64,000 nucleotides of DNA. It comes from Paracoccaceae bacterium (GTDB lineage: Bacteria > Pseudomonadota > Alphaproteobacteria > Rhodobacterales > Rhodobacteraceae). The position numbers and the translations under genes are program-made. The DNA lies in the NCBI GenBank assembly GCA_947476475.1, contig CANJQT010000001.1, positions 67,570 through 131,569 on the forward strand. The letters are read 5' to 3'. Shown here piece after piece: positions 28,489 through 37,770 of this stretch (position 1 is its first letter; each line of letters begins with the position of its first letter). Under the pieces are notes generated by a model that was not told the DNA's origin, did no database searches, and worked only from the letters and a program-made list of their open reading frames with translations.

Positions 28489-29763
28489 TCAGCCCTCCGC
28501 CCCGAAAACCTGCACTCCGCCGACGAAAGTGCGCAGAACCCGCCCCTCCATCCGATGCCCGTCAAACGGCGTGTTCTTCGACTTGGATTTCAGCTTGAAA
28601 CGGTCCAGCACGAAGGGCGCATCGGGGTCAAACAGCACCAGATCGGCGGGGCTGCCTATCGCCAGCCGCCCCTGCGGCAGGCCCAGCCGCTTCGCCGGGT
28701 TCAGCGCCATAGCGCGGAAAAGCTGCGGCAGCGTCAGTTGCCCCGCATGATAAAGCCGCATCGCGGCGGGCAGGAAGGTTTCCAGCGCCACCGCCCCGCT
28801 GGCGGCCTCCTCATAGGGCAGGCGCTTGCTTTCCTCGTCCTGCGGCGTGTGCATCGAACTGATGATGTCGATCAGCCCCAATCCCACCGCTTCGACCATC
28901 GCCAGCCGGTCGGTTTCCGACCGGAGCGGCGGCTTGACCTTGAAGAAGGTCCGGTAATCGCCCACGTCGAATTCGTTCAGCGTCAGGTGATGGATGGATG
29001 TGCCCGCCGTCACGTCGAAGCCATTCTTCTTGGCGCGCTCCAGGGGCGGCAGGGCGCGGGCAGTGGTGATCTGGTCGAAGTGATAGCGCACACCGGTCAT
29101 CTCGATCAGCGACAGATCGCGGTCCAGCCCCATCCGCTCGGCCATCGGCGATACACCGGGCAAGCCGCGCAAGCTTGCGAACTTGCCGCTGGTCGCCGCC
29201 GCCCCCGAAGACAGGCCCGGGTCCTGCGGGTGGCCCATGATCAGCGCGCCAAGCGACTTGGCGTAAACCATGGCGCGCGACAGCACCTTGGTGTCGGTCA
29301 CCACATGGTCGCAGTCGGTAAAGGCGATGGCACCGGCATCCAGAAGAAACCCCACCTCTACCATCTCGCGCCCGGCGCGGCCCTTGGTCAGGGCAGCCAT
29401 GTGGCGGATGCGCACGGGGCTGGCTTCGGCGGCGCGGCGGGTGACGAATTCCAACCCCTCGGGCGTGTCGATGGCGGGCAGGGTATCGGGCCGGGCGATG
29501 AGGGTGGTCACACCCCCGGCAGCGGCGGCCAGACCGGCCGAGCGGAAGGATTCCTTATGCCGCTCGCCGGGTTCACCGACCTTGACGCCCAGATCGACGA
29601 TGCCGGGGGCCAGGCAGTGGCCCTGGCAGTCGAGGATGGTGGCACCCTTGGGGGCGGGGCCGTTCAGGGCGGCGATCTGGCCGTTTTCGATGGTCAGGGA
29701 GCCTTCGGAGTCCGTGAGGTTTTCCGGGTCGATCAGGCGGGCGTTGATGAGGTGAAGGGTCAC
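28489..29763 (-). CDS. pyrC': Dihydroorotase-like protein PyrC' lacking metal ligands
   Basis: Dihydroorotase superfamily, 424 aa. The metal-binding HxH of active enzymes (DLHVHLREPG-type motif) reads DLGVKVGEPG, so both histidines are replaced (Gly59, Lys61). The late catalytic Asp of the TDHAPH-type motif is Ser (ISSMHTPQ). It is therefore probably a non-catalytic partner that stabilises aspartate carbamoyltransferase, as known for PyrC' in Pseudomonas; the active PyrC must be elsewhere. The start is a GTG at 29763 that overlaps the upstream stop (GTGA). Confidence 0.88.
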   Translation of the reverse strand: MTLHLINARLIDPENLTDSEGSLTIENGQIAALNGPAPKGATILDCQGHCLAPGIVDLGVKVGEPGERHKESFRSAGLAAAAGGVTTLIARPDTLPAIDTPEGLEFVTRRAAEASPVRIRHMAALTKGRAGREMVEVGFLLDAGAIAFTDCDHVVTDTKVLSRAMVYAKSLGALIMGHPQDPGLSSGAAATSGKFASLRGLPGVSPMAERMGLDRDLSLIEMTGVRYHFDQITTARALPPLERAKKNGFDVTAGTSIHHLTLNEFDVGDYRTFFKVKPPLRSETDRLAMVEAVGLGLIDIISSMHTPQDEESKRLPYEEAASGAVALETFLPAAMRLYHAGQLTLPQLFRAMALNPAKRLGLPQGRLAIGSPADLVLFDPDAPFVLDRFKLKSKSKNTPFDGHRMEGRVLRTFVGGVQVFGAEG

Positions 29764-30323
29764 GATTTTCCTGCTATCCAAAGCGGGAGCCATCGCAAGA
29801 ACGCGCGGCTTGATTTGTGGTTCAGTTCTGCTGTCAGGGCTTCAATGAGGTGCTTGGTATTAGCTCTAATTGTGTCTCTTATTTGACCCGCTTTATCTCT
29901 GTCCCCACTTAAGCCGTCCATCTCGTTGTCGTGTGCGAGCAGGTTTTCTTCCATAATTGTATAGTGCCGCCAGACCTGCACTGCTACGTCTGCTCCAACG
30001 ATGCCCAGCCGGTCTTTCAACGAGTCAAATGCGGCGTGGTAAGGTTTCAATTCTTCAGCGTAATTGAATGTGACACCACTTTTGCCTCGGTTTATCCGCT
30101 TCACAATGTCGCCCATTTGGGTGTCGCCGGACAAATCAACATCGGCGTATCTATTCATTAGTATGCCGTAGCGATGTTCGACTTCAGTGAGCAAGATTTT
30201 CAGCAGCGTTCTAGTCTCAGCCCGTGACTTTTCATCTTCACGCCATCGGGCGACGACGCTTAGGAGCCAAGCTCCGCAGAATCCGATCACGCCCCCGATG
30301 ATGCCGGGGAGGAGGCGTTCCAT
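29760..30323 (-). CDS. Hypothetical membrane-anchored protein within the pyr operon
   Basis: 187 aa, not recognised. A single N-terminal hydrophobic segment (LPGIIGGVIGFCGAWLLSVV, about residues 5-24) is followed by a soluble, charged, helical domain (RWREDEKSRAETRTLLKILL...). The base composition is visibly more AT-rich than its neighbours. It is fitted between pyrB and pyrC' by a TGATG overlap at its start (30325-30321) and a GTGA overlap at its stop, so it looks co-translated. It probably inserted here by transfer and became integrated in the operon; function unknown. Confidence 0.75.
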   Translation of the reverse strand: MERLLPGIIGGVIGFCGAWLLSVVARWREDEKSRAETRTLLKILLTEVEHRYGILMNRYADVDLSGDTQMGDIVKRINRGKSGVTFNYAEELKPYHAAFDSLKDRLGIVGADVAVQVWRHYTIMEENLLAHDNEMDGLSGDRDKAGQIRDTIRANTKHLIEALTAELNHKSSRAFLRWLPLWIAGKS

Positions 30324-31285
30324 CACACCATCACCCCCACCGCCTTCGCCCCGCGTTCCGCCCGCAGGTTCCGCGCCAGAAGGTCCATGCAGGCCATGCG
30401 CACCGCCACACCCATCTCGACCTGATCCTGAATGACCGAGCGGTTGATGTCGTCGGCCAGATCGCCGTCGATTTCGACCCCGCGGTTCATCGGGCCGGGG
30501 TGCATGACGATTGCGTCCTCTTTCGCAAAGGCCAGCTTTTCGGCGTCTAGCCCGTAGCGGTGGTAATATTCGCGCTCGGATGGGATGAACCCGCCGTCCA
30601 TCCGTTCGCGTTGAAGCCGCAGCATCATCACCACATCGGCGCCCTTCAGCCCTTCGCGCATATCGTCGAACAGCTCACAGCCAAACTCACCCACGCCTGC
30701 GGGCATCAGCGTCGGGGGGGCGATCAGCCGCACGCGGTTTTCCATCTTGCCCAGCAGGATCAGGTTCGACCGCGCCACGCGGGAATGCGCGATGTCGCCG
30801 CAGATCGCCACCGTCAGCCGCTGGATCCGCCCCTTGGCGCGGCGGATGGTCAGCGCGTCCAGCAATGCCTGTGTGGGGTGTTCATGTCGCCCGTCACCGG
30901 CATTCAGGACCGCGCAATTCACCTTTGACGCCAAAAGGTTGACCGCCCCGGACGAGGGATGCCGCACCACCAGAAGGTCTGGGTGCATGGCATTCAGCGT
31001 CAAGGCGGTGTCGATCAGCGTTTCGCCCTTCTTCACCGATGAATGGGCCACCGACATGTTCATCACATCGGCGCCCAGCCGCTTTCCAGCCAGCTCGAAA
31101 CTTGCCTGCGTGCGGGTGGAATTCTCGAAGAACATGTTGATCTGGGTCAGACCCTGCAACGCATCGCCCTGCTTCACCGTGCGCCGGTTCAGATCAACGT
31201 ATTTTTCCGACAGGTCCAGAACCGCCCTGATTTCTTCTGGGGCAAGATGTTCGATCCCCAGAAGGTGGCGCGCGCGGAATGTCAT
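30323..31285 (-). CDS. pyrB: Aspartate carbamoyltransferase catalytic subunit
   Basis: Catalyses carbamoyl phosphate + aspartate to N-carbamoylaspartate in pyrimidine synthesis; 320 aa. Carbamoyl-phosphate motif [12 protein letters not shown], later motifs [30 protein letters not shown] and [13 protein letters not shown]. The start ATG 31285 has GGGAGC nine bases upstream; the longer frame runs into the divergent udg gene. It heads the operon pyrB - unknown membrane gene - pyrC' - plsY. Confidence 0.97.
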   Translation of the reverse strand: MTFRARHLLGIEHLAPEEIRAVLDLSEKYVDLNRRTVKQGDALQGLTQINMFFENSTRTQASFELAGKRLGADVMNMSVAHSSVKKGETLIDTALTLNAMHPDLLVVRHPSSGAVNLLASKVNCAVLNAGDGRHEHPTQALLDALTIRRAKGRIQRLTVAICGDIAHSRVARSNLILLGKMENRVRLIAPPTLMPAGVGEFGCELFDDMREGLKGADVVMMLRLQRERMDGGFIPSEREYYHRYGLDAEKLAFAKEDAIVMHPGPMNRGVEIDGDLADDINRSVIQDQVEMGVAVRMACMDLLARNLRAERGAKAVGVMV

Positions 31286-31392
31286 GGCTGGCAGCTCCCG
31301 GTTCCGGTTTCCCGTGCTTATGGCAAAAGCCGGCAGTTCGGGCAACCGTCCTTGCGCTTTACCTTGCGCGCCGGGGGGCATAACCTTGGCCC

Positions 31393-32193
31393 ATGTTGAC
31401 CGATGCATCCCAGATGGATTTCCACCTTGCCCGCGCGCTTCTGGCCTGGCAGCTGGAACTTGGCGCAGATGAGCCTGTCGGCGATCATCCCGTCAACCGC
31501 TATGAGCTTGCCGCAGAAGCCCCGAAGCCTGCGGCACTAATGCCCGCCGCGCCGGTTGCAGCGGCGGCCCCGCAAGTGGCTTCGTTAGACCCGGTGGCCG
31601 TGGCCAAGGCCGCCGCTGCTGCGGCAGGCGATCTTGCGGCGTTGGCCGAAGCGCAGGCGGCCTATGACCTGTGTGACCTGAAGAAGGGCGCACGCAACTT
31701 CGTCTTTGCCGATGGCAACCCTGCGGCCCGGGTGATGGTCATTGGCGAGGCCCCGGGCCGGGATGAGGATATGGAGGGCCGCCCCTTCGTGGGCCGCGCC
31801 GGTCAGCTTCTCGACCGGATGTTCGCGGCGATCGGCCTTGCCCGCACCTCGCCCGATCCGGCGGGCGCGCTTTACATCACCAATGTCCTGCCCTGGCGGC
31901 CCCCGTCGAATCGCGACCCCGAACCGGAAGAGATTGCGATGATGCTGCCCTTCCTCGCCCGCCATGTCGAACTGGCCGACCCCGACCTGATCGTCCTGAT
32001 GGGCAACACGCCCTGCGCCGCCGCCCTTGGCCAGCGCGGCATCCTGCGGCTGCGTGGCACATGGACGAATGCCTTCGGCAAACCTACCCTTCCGATGACT
32101 CATCCGGCCTACCTTCTGCGCACCCCCGCCGCCAAGCGCGAGGCTTGGGCGGATCTGCTGGAAGTGAAGGCAAGGCTTGCAGGAACCGCATGA
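31393..32193 (+). CDS. Type-4-like uracil-DNA glycosylase without Fe-S cysteines
   Basis: Removes uracil from DNA; 266 aa with an Ala/Pro-rich N-terminal extension (about residues 40-90). Motif A is [20 protein letters not shown], and motif B is HPAYLLR near the C-terminus. In canonical family-4 enzymes four cysteines hold a [4Fe-4S] cluster. Here the positions read Tyr91, Cys94, Trp168 and Met184, so only one cysteine remains and a cluster is unlikely. It is divergent from pyrB and overlaps moaB by ATGA. Confidence 0.9.
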   Translation: MLTDASQMDFHLARALLAWQLELGADEPVGDHPVNRYELAAEAPKPAALMPAAPVAAAAPQVASLDPVAVAKAAAAAAGDLAALAEAQAAYDLCDLKKGARNFVFADGNPAARVMVIGEAPGRDEDMEGRPFVGRAGQLLDRMFAAIGLARTSPDPAGALYITNVLPWRPPSNRDPEPEEIAMMLPFLARHVELADPDLIVLMGNTPCAAALGQRGILRLRGTWTNAFGKPTLPMTHPAYLLRTPAAKREAWADLLEVKARLAGTA

Positions 32194-32732
32194 ACCGCAT
32201 CGACGAAACCAAATCCTTCATCCCGGTCCGCATTGCTGTGCTGACCGTATCGGACACCCGCAGTCTGGCCGATGACAAATCCGGCGATACGCTGGTCGAA
32301 CGGCTGACCGGGGCCGGGCATCATCTGGCCGCCCGCGCGATCCTGCCGGACGAGCGGGCGCAAATTGCCGCCAAGCTGCGGCAGTGGGTGGCAGACCCCG
32401 CCATCGACGTGGTGATTTCGACCGGCGGCACTGGCCTGACCGGCCGCGACGTGTCGGTCGAGGCCCACCGCGACGTCTATGAGAAAGAGATCGAGGCTTT
32501 CGCCACCGTCTTCACCATCGTTTCTATGCAGAAGATCGGCACCAGTGCCGTGCAGTCGCGGGCGACGGGCGGCGTGGCGGGGGGCACCTATCTGTTCGCG
32601 CTGCCCGGCAGCCCCGGCGCTTGCCGCGATGCCTGGGACGAGATCCTGAAATGGCAACTCGACTACCGCCACCAGCCCTGCAATTTTGTCGAGATCATGC
32701 CAAGGCTCGACGAACACCGCCGGCGGAAATAG
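32190..32732 (+). CDS. moaB: Molybdenum cofactor biosynthesis protein MoaB
   Basis: MogA/MoaB-family protein, 180 aa, which acts in molybdopterin adenylylation during Moco synthesis. It contains AVLTVSDTRSLADDKSG, the molybdopterin-binding DVVISTGGTGLTGRDVS and the C-terminal LFALPGSPGACRDAWDEI. It is coupled to the glycosylase gene by ATGA, an odd partnering common in related genomes. It is convergent with the NlpC/P60 gene across 14 bases. Confidence 0.94.
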   Translation: MNRIDETKSFIPVRIAVLTVSDTRSLADDKSGDTLVERLTGAGHHLAARAILPDERAQIAAKLRQWVADPAIDVVISTGGTGLTGRDVSVEAHRDVYEKEIEAFATVFTIVSMQKIGTSAVQSRATGGVAGGTYLFALPGSPGACRDAWDEILKWQLDYRHQPCNFVEIMPRLDEHRRRK

Positions 32733-32746
32733 CCGCGCGACAGGTG

Positions 32747-33574
32747 TTATGGCCGCTTGGCTCCCAGCCAGACATCGCCTTCCTGCGCGCGGATCCGGGC
32801 CTTTGCTTCGCTGATCCCCTCGCGGGTCACGGCCATGCGGAATGCGTTGGCATGGATCATCACTTCGCCATCCAGCGCCATCGCTACATGGCCCTTCCAG
32901 AACAGCAGATCCCCCCGCCGCAAGGCTGCCCCTTCAGGCAGAGGCTGGCCGAGGTCGGTCCATTGCTGATCGCTGTCACCGGGGCATGGCAGGCCACAGG
33001 CCAGAAATGCCACCTGCACCAGACCGGAACAATCCAGCCCCGCCCGCGAATTGCCGCCCCACAGGTAGGGCGTGCCCAGAAACCCCTCGGCCACACTTGC
33101 CGGGTCAGTCAGCCGCTGCCCGATGGGCAGAAGATGGACGCGCGGCAGGAACAGCCCATCAGCGGTTTCGGCAAAGCGGCCCTCTTCGGCGACGATCCGT
33201 ACTTGCGCGCCCATCGTCAGACTGGCAAGTTCGTGCAGCTTGATCGATGGGGTGGCGTAAAGGTGGCTGGCCGGGGCCGAAACCCAATGGGTCACCGCCT
33301 GATCCGGTCCGAGCGCCGCCACCGCCACGTAGCCGCAATAGCCGTCCTTTTCCGCTTGCACGAATGCGTGCCGGTCCAGCCGTTCCAGCACCAGAAGCCG
33401 GTCGCCCATGATCATCTGCCGGTCGCGCGGTCCGTCCGGGCGGCGCAGCAGATCGGCAAGCGGGTCTGTGACGCGCGCCCAGTCGCCCGCGACATGGCGG
33501 TCGGCTTTCACCTTGCCTTGTAAGGACAGATGGGCAACGCGGCCATTGGCCGGGGTCAGGCGCGGATCGGTCAC
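32747..33574 (-). CDS. NlpC/P60 family cell-wall peptidase
   Basis: Peptidoglycan endopeptidase-type cysteine peptidase, 275 aa. The N-terminal half has SH3-like segments (QMIMGDRLLVLERLD...YCGYVAVAAL). The C-terminal NlpC/P60 domain holds the catalytic Cys in LDCSGLVQVAF, His in KGHVAMAL and a third polar residue, His, in IHANAF. No signal peptide is evident, which is odd for a wall enzyme. Start ATG overlaps the stop of the upstream M17 peptidase gene (ATGA), so both are co-expressed. Confidence 0.92.
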   Translation of the reverse strand: MTDPRLTPANGRVAHLSLQGKVKADRHVAGDWARVTDPLADLLRRPDGPRDRQMIMGDRLLVLERLDRHAFVQAEKDGYCGYVAVAALGPDQAVTHWVSAPASHLYATPSIKLHELASLTMGAQVRIVAEEGRFAETADGLFLPRVHLLPIGQRLTDPASVAEGFLGTPYLWGGNSRAGLDCSGLVQVAFLACGLPCPGDSDQQWTDLGQPLPEGAALRRGDLLFWKGHVAMALDGEVMIHANAFRMAVTREGISEAKARIRAQEGDVWLGAKRP

Positions 33575-34953
33575 AGGCCCAGCACCTTCGGCAGGGCTGC
33601 CAGCAGCGCCCGCGCGCCTTGCCCGACCCCGCCTTTCGGGCGGGCAGGGGCGGCGGTGGGTTGCCAGCCGTAGATGTCGAAATGCGCATAAGCCGGGCTG
33701 TGGGTCACGAAGCGGCGCAGGAACAGCGCTGCCGTGATCGACCCGGCAAAGCCAAAGCCGGGCGCATTGTCCAGATCGGCCACGTCCGGTTCGATCACGC
33801 TTTCATATGGGGTCCAGAAGGGCAGCCGCCAGACCGGATCGGCCACCGCCACACCCGCGTCAGTCAATGCCGCGGCAAAGCCTTCGTCATCGCTGTAAAA
33901 GGGGACCAGATCCGGCCCCACCGCCACCCGCGCCGCCCCGGTCAAAGTGGCCATCGAGATCACCAGATCCGGCTTTTCCTCATCGGCAAGGGCCAGCGCA
34001 TCGGCCAGCACCAGCCGCCCTTCCGCATCGGTATCATTCACCTCGACCGTCAGACCCTTGCGGCTGGTCAGGATATCCTTTGGGCGCATCGCATCGCCCG
34101 CGATCACGTTTTCCACCGCCGGGATCAGCACGCGCAGCCGCAACTTCAGCCCCAAAGCCATGATCATATGTGCCAGCCCCAACACCGTCGCCGCCCCGCC
34201 CATGTCTTTCTTCATCAGGCTCATTGAACCGCCGGTCTTGATGTTCAGCCCGCCCGTGTCAAAACAAACGCCCTTGCCAACCAGCGTCAGGTTCGGGCCC
34301 GCGTCGCCCCACCGCATCTCGATCAGCCGCGGCGCGCGGGTCGAAGCGCGCCCAACCGCGTGGATCATCGGGAAACCTTCAGAGAGCAGGTGTTCACCCA
34401 CAACCGTCCGGATGGTGGCGTGGTGCCGGCTGGCCAGCCGCCGCGCGGCGGTTTCCAGCTCTTCCGGCCCCATGTCGGATGCGGGGGTGTTGATCAGATC
34501 GCGGGTCAGATATTCGCCCTCGGCAATCGCCATCACCTGCGTCGCATCGACGCCCGATGGGCATTTCAGCCGCGCCTTCTGGCCCTTGGCGCTTTTGTAA
34601 CGATCGAACCGATAGGCCGACAGAAGCCAGCCCAGCGCGGCTTCCGACGACTCTGGCCCGGTCAAATCGCCCTCCAGATGCCAGTCCCCTTCCGGCAGGC
34701 CTGCCGCCGCTTGCGCGATATGGAATCGCCCGCGCTGGCGGGCTTTGGCAGCGCCTCGCCCGAAAGCCGCACCCTCTACCGCGCCGTCCGGCCCCGGCAA
34801 AAGCACCAACTGCCCCAGCGCGCCGGTGAAAGCGGCGGCCTTCAACCAGACCTGTTGGGCAGCGGGACGGGTGGCGATGAACGCCGCTGCCCCCGCTTCG
34901 TCGGTCAGGAACAGAGGGGTCGAGGCGGCGTGCGGATCGGCGAAGGCGGGCAT
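33571..34953 (-). CDS. Leucyl aminopeptidase family (M17) protein
   Basis: Di-metal cytosolic aminopeptidase, 460 aa. Metal and catalytic motifs are LVGKGVCFDTGGLNIK, MKKDMGGAATVLGLAHMI, and the M17 signature VNDTDAEGRLVLADALALA. A C-terminal FDIYGW segment follows. The length and N-terminal domain resemble the PepB-like group of alphaproteobacteria. It may finish breakdown of peptides, including those freed by the co-transcribed NlpC/P60 enzyme. Confidence 0.94.
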   Translation of the reverse strand: MPAFADPHAASTPLFLTDEAGAAAFIATRPAAQQVWLKAAAFTGALGQLVLLPGPDGAVEGAAFGRGAAKARQRGRFHIAQAAAGLPEGDWHLEGDLTGPESSEAALGWLLSAYRFDRYKSAKGQKARLKCPSGVDATQVMAIAEGEYLTRDLINTPASDMGPEELETAARRLASRHHATIRTVVGEHLLSEGFPMIHAVGRASTRAPRLIEMRWGDAGPNLTLVGKGVCFDTGGLNIKTGGSMSLMKKDMGGAATVLGLAHMIMALGLKLRLRVLIPAVENVIAGDAMRPKDILTSRKGLTVEVNDTDAEGRLVLADALALADEEKPDLVISMATLTGAARVAVGPDLVPFYSDDEGFAAALTDAGVAVADPVWRLPFWTPYESVIEPDVADLDNAPGFGFAGSITAALFLRRFVTHSPAYAHFDIYGWQPTAAPARPKGGVGQGARALLAALPKVLGL

Positions 34954-35025
34954 GGCGGTCCTGTTTGTGTGAACTGTCCCTTACCCTAAGGTTTCGCGCC
35001 GCCCCCGCAAGCCCCGGGCGCCGGT

Positions 35026-35406
35026 CTAATGCGTCATGTCGCGCAAATCCCAGACGGCGGTCAGCGACCGCTCTCCCACCCGCACCAGCCGCGCGAGTGT
35101 TGCGGCCTGGGCGGTATGATCGCGGGCATCGGCGGAATCTGCCACATCGCCTGCCACCCGCGCCAGACTGGCCAGACCGACGACCGCGGCCTGTGCGGCC
35201 ATCTGCCGGGCCTCCTGTACCACCGCCGCAGACCGGCCTTCATCGGCAAAGCGCTGCAACAGCGCAAGCCGGGTTGCCAGATCCTCCATCGCGCGGCAGA
35301 TCACCCGTTCTGCTGCCCCTTCGCCCAGTTCCGAAAACAGCGCGACCAATGGATCAGGGTTCAACCTGATCCCTTCCTCATGCCGCAAAATAGCCAGTAG
35401 AGCCAT
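35026..35406 (-). CDS. Hypothetical helical protein
   Basis: 126 aa, not recognised. It is predicted to be all-helical from its Ala/Leu-rich, heptad-like sequence (EGAAERVICRAMEDLATRLALLQRFADEG). The helical hairpin pattern loosely resembles Hpt-type bundles, but I see no phosphoryl-accepting His in a standard motif. I place the start at ATG 35406, with GGATGGG eight bases before it; an upstream ATG at 35433 is possible. It lies between the M17 gene and the carbonic anhydrase gene. Confidence 0.65.
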   Translation of the reverse strand: MALLAILRHEEGIRLNPDPLVALFSELGEGAAERVICRAMEDLATRLALLQRFADEGRSAAVVQEARQMAAQAAVVGLASLARVAGDVADSADARDHTAQAATLARLVRVGERSLTAVWDLRDMTH

Positions 35407-35547
35407 CTTGACCCATCCCTTCCCGCACCCCAAATGCGGCTTAAGCTTGGCTGCAACCGATCAAGAAAGGGTTGATGGTCCGGGGAAAAAACCGCTCGAA
35501 TTTGTGCGGACGACCCCCTAAAGAGGGGCGGACAATGAGGGATGACC

Positions 35548-36198
35548 ATGAATAGCGCGCGGCCTTTGCCTTCTTATCTGGTGCAGCGGTATCACGGCTG
35601 GAAAGCCACGACCTGGCAAGAGAACAAGGCCTGGTACCGACGCCTTGCCCATGGGGGCCAGCATCCGCGCGCCATGGTGATTTCCTGCTGTGACAGCCGT
35701 GTGCATGTCACCTCGATCTTTGGGGCGGATCAGGGTGAATTCTTCATCCACCGCAATATTGCGAACCTTGTCCCGCCGCACAATCCGGACGGGGAACATC
35801 ACGGCACGTCGGCTGCGGTGGAATTCGGGGTAACGGCGCTGCAGGTCGCGCATCTTATCGTTCTGGGCCATTCCGGCTGCGGCGGGGTGCGGGGTTGCCA
35901 TGATATGTGCTGCGGTCAGGCCCCCGAGCTGGAAGAAAAGTCCAGTTATGTCGGCCGGTGGATGGATATCCTGCGCCCTGGATATGAGCGGGTGAAGGAT
36001 CTGTCCGACGAAACGGCGCGCGTTGCCGCGCTGGAACAGCAGGCGGTGCTGGTCAGTCTGGAAAACCTGATGACCTTCCCCTTCGTGCGCACCGCCGTCG
36101 AGGCGGGCGAACTGTCGATCCATGGCCTATGGAACGACATCGGTGAAGGCGGGCTTTTGCAGTATGACGGGGCCAGCGGCAGTTTTGTGCCGCTGTAA
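35548..36198 (+). CDS. Beta-class carbonic anhydrase
   Basis: Zinc enzyme interconverting CO2 and bicarbonate, 216 aa. The ligands Cys48 (SCCDSRV), His108 and Cys111 (GHSGCGG) and the Asp49-Arg51 dyad are all present. I prefer ATG 35548 because GAGG lies seven bases upstream; ATG 35542 is the alternative. It is followed on the same strand by a small unknown gene and by sbtA-sbtB, suggesting an inorganic-carbon module. Confidence 0.94.
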   Translation: MNSARPLPSYLVQRYHGWKATTWQENKAWYRRLAHGGQHPRAMVISCCDSRVHVTSIFGADQGEFFIHRNIANLVPPHNPDGEHHGTSAAVEFGVTALQVAHLIVLGHSGCGGVRGCHDMCCGQAPELEEKSSYVGRWMDILRPGYERVKDLSDETARVAALEQQAVLVSLENLMTFPFVRTAVEAGELSIHGLWNDIGEGGLLQYDGASGSFVPL

Positions 36199-36250
36199 CC
36201 TGCCGGGGGCGGGAAACCCTTAATTAAGCAGAATCGTCGAACCTTTGCCT

Positions 36251-36691
36251 ATGGCACAGGATATTCCCATCTCTGTCGATCTGCCGCGCGATCTGTTGCT
36301 GATGCTCGGGCGTGCGGCAACGCGGGCGGGCTGCGCGCCCGCCGACTATTTGTGTGGCCTTCTGACGGTTGCGCTGAAACCCACGCCCCCTATCCCCGAT
36401 GATCCGGGTCGCGCCGTTCGTCTGGCCCTGTGTCTGGCCACCGACTGGCCGGATCTTCAGCACCGGCTCAGGATGACCGGCCATGTCCTGCGCCCGCTTG
36501 GCGCGCAGGATGGCGAACTGTCACTTTGTTTCTGGCCACTGGAACGCCCGCTGATGCCCTTGAAGGCGCTGGGGGTCAGTCGGGCGGATCTGGTTCTGCG
36601 ACTAGGGGCAGACTTTCCCCCGAATGGCGATCTGTACAGGGCGCGTAAGGCGCAGGCGGTGATCAGCCCGTATCACGGCCGCCTAGCCTGA
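36251..36691 (+). CDS. Hypothetical protein with ribbon-helix-helix-like N-terminus
   Basis: 146 aa, not recognised. The N-terminal 45 residues (ISVDLPRDLLLMLGRAATRA then GCAPADYLCGLLTVAL) follow the pattern of a CopG/Arc-like strand-helix-helix. The rest has no known motif. It lies between carbonic anhydrase and sbtA on the same strand, so a regulatory role for the carbon module is possible but speculative. I chose ATG 36251; a TTG six bases upstream also opens the frame. Confidence 0.6.
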   Translation: MAQDIPISVDLPRDLLLMLGRAATRAGCAPADYLCGLLTVALKPTPPIPDDPGRAVRLALCLATDWPDLQHRLRMTGHVLRPLGAQDGELSLCFWPLERPLMPLKALGVSRADLVLRLGADFPPNGDLYRARKAQAVISPYHGRLA

Positions 36692-36789
36692 GGGTCACAC
36701 GACGGGCGTTTCAATGAATTCTCCCGTGCGCCCGACTTGCGCAGGGTGCTACCCACGCCCATATCACACCCGCGTGAACGGAGGGGAAA

Positions 36790-37767
36790 ATGCAGGATCT
36801 GATGGCCAGCGGCATGGCAAGTCTTCTGTCGCCGATGGTTCTGTCCTTTGCCCTCGGCCTTGTCGCGGCGCTCGCCCGCTCTAGCCTGTCCTTCCCCGAC
36901 GCGGTGGCAAAGGGCATGTCGCTTTATCTGCTGTTCGCCATCGGCTTCAAAGGCGGGGTAAGCGTATCGACCCACGGGCTGGAAGGTACGCTGATCGGTA
37001 GTATCATCGGGGGTGTGCTGCTCAGTTTTATCATTCCCTTCGTTGCCTATGGGCTTTTGCGCAGCATCACCCGGCTTTCGGCACTGGATGCGGCGGCGGT
37101 GGCGGGCCACTATGGCTCGATCTCGATCGTGACCTTTGTAACGGCGATATCGGTTCTGGTCAGTGCGGGTATCACCTCCGAAGGCTATATGGTCGCCGTC
37201 GCCGCAGCGATGGAGGCGCCGGCCATCCTTTCGGCGCTCTGGCTTGCCGCGCGCAGCGGCGGGGCCGGGCAGATGGACGGAGAGCTGTGGCGCGAGGTGC
37301 TGCTGAACGGTTCTATCGTCCTGCTTCTGGGGGCTTTTGCCATCGGGACGGTGACCGGCGAAAAGGGCATGGCCGATATCGAAAGCTTCATCGTTTCGCC
37401 CTTCAAGGGGGTGCTGTGCCTGTTTCTTCTGGATATGGGGCTGGTGGCCGGGCGCGGCTTGCGTCAGGCGCGCGGGCTGATCACGGCGCCGCTGCTCCTG
37501 TTTGCCATCGCCATGCCGCTGATTGGCGCGGCGCTGGCCCTGCCCATCGCCATGATGCTGGGCCTGTCGGTCGGCGGCGTGACGCTGTTCATGGTTCTGG
37601 CAGCCTCGGCGTCCTATATCGCGGTGCCCGCCGCCATGCGGGTGGCCCTGCCAGAGGCGAACCCCACGATCTACCTGACACTTGCGTTGGGTCTGACCTT
37701 TCCCTTCAACCTGACGCTTGGCATCCCGCTCTATCTTGCTGCCGCCCAGTTCGCGGCCGGAGGCTGA
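36790..37767 (+). CDS. sbtA: Sodium-dependent bicarbonate transporter SbtA family
   Basis: Inner-membrane transporter of 325 aa with about ten hydrophobic segments. The SbtA-type opening SLYLLFAIGFKGGVSVS is followed by VAGHYGSISIVTFVTAISVL in the first half and AASASYIAVPAAMRVALPEANP near the end. Cyanobacterial SbtA imports bicarbonate with sodium. The ATG has a strong GGAGGGG ribosome site. The next gene, three bases on, is an SbtB-type PII-like protein, which supports the assignment. Confidence 0.85.
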   Translation: MQDLMASGMASLLSPMVLSFALGLVAALARSSLSFPDAVAKGMSLYLLFAIGFKGGVSVSTHGLEGTLIGSIIGGVLLSFIIPFVAYGLLRSITRLSALDAAAVAGHYGSISIVTFVTAISVLVSAGITSEGYMVAVAAAMEAPAILSALWLAARSGGAGQMDGELWREVLLNGSIVLLLGAFAIGTVTGEKGMADIESFIVSPFKGVLCLFLLDMGLVAGRGLRQARGLITAPLLLFAIAMPLIGAALALPIAMMLGLSVGGVTLFMVLAASASYIAVPAAMRVALPEANPTIYLTLALGLTFPFNLTLGIPLYLAAAQFAAGG

Positions 37768-37770
37768 CCC

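Noticed and set aside
34360..34989. A 209-codon plus-strand frame across the M17 peptidase gene
   Set aside because: It is antisense to a well-conserved peptidase with intact motifs and has no recognisable product.
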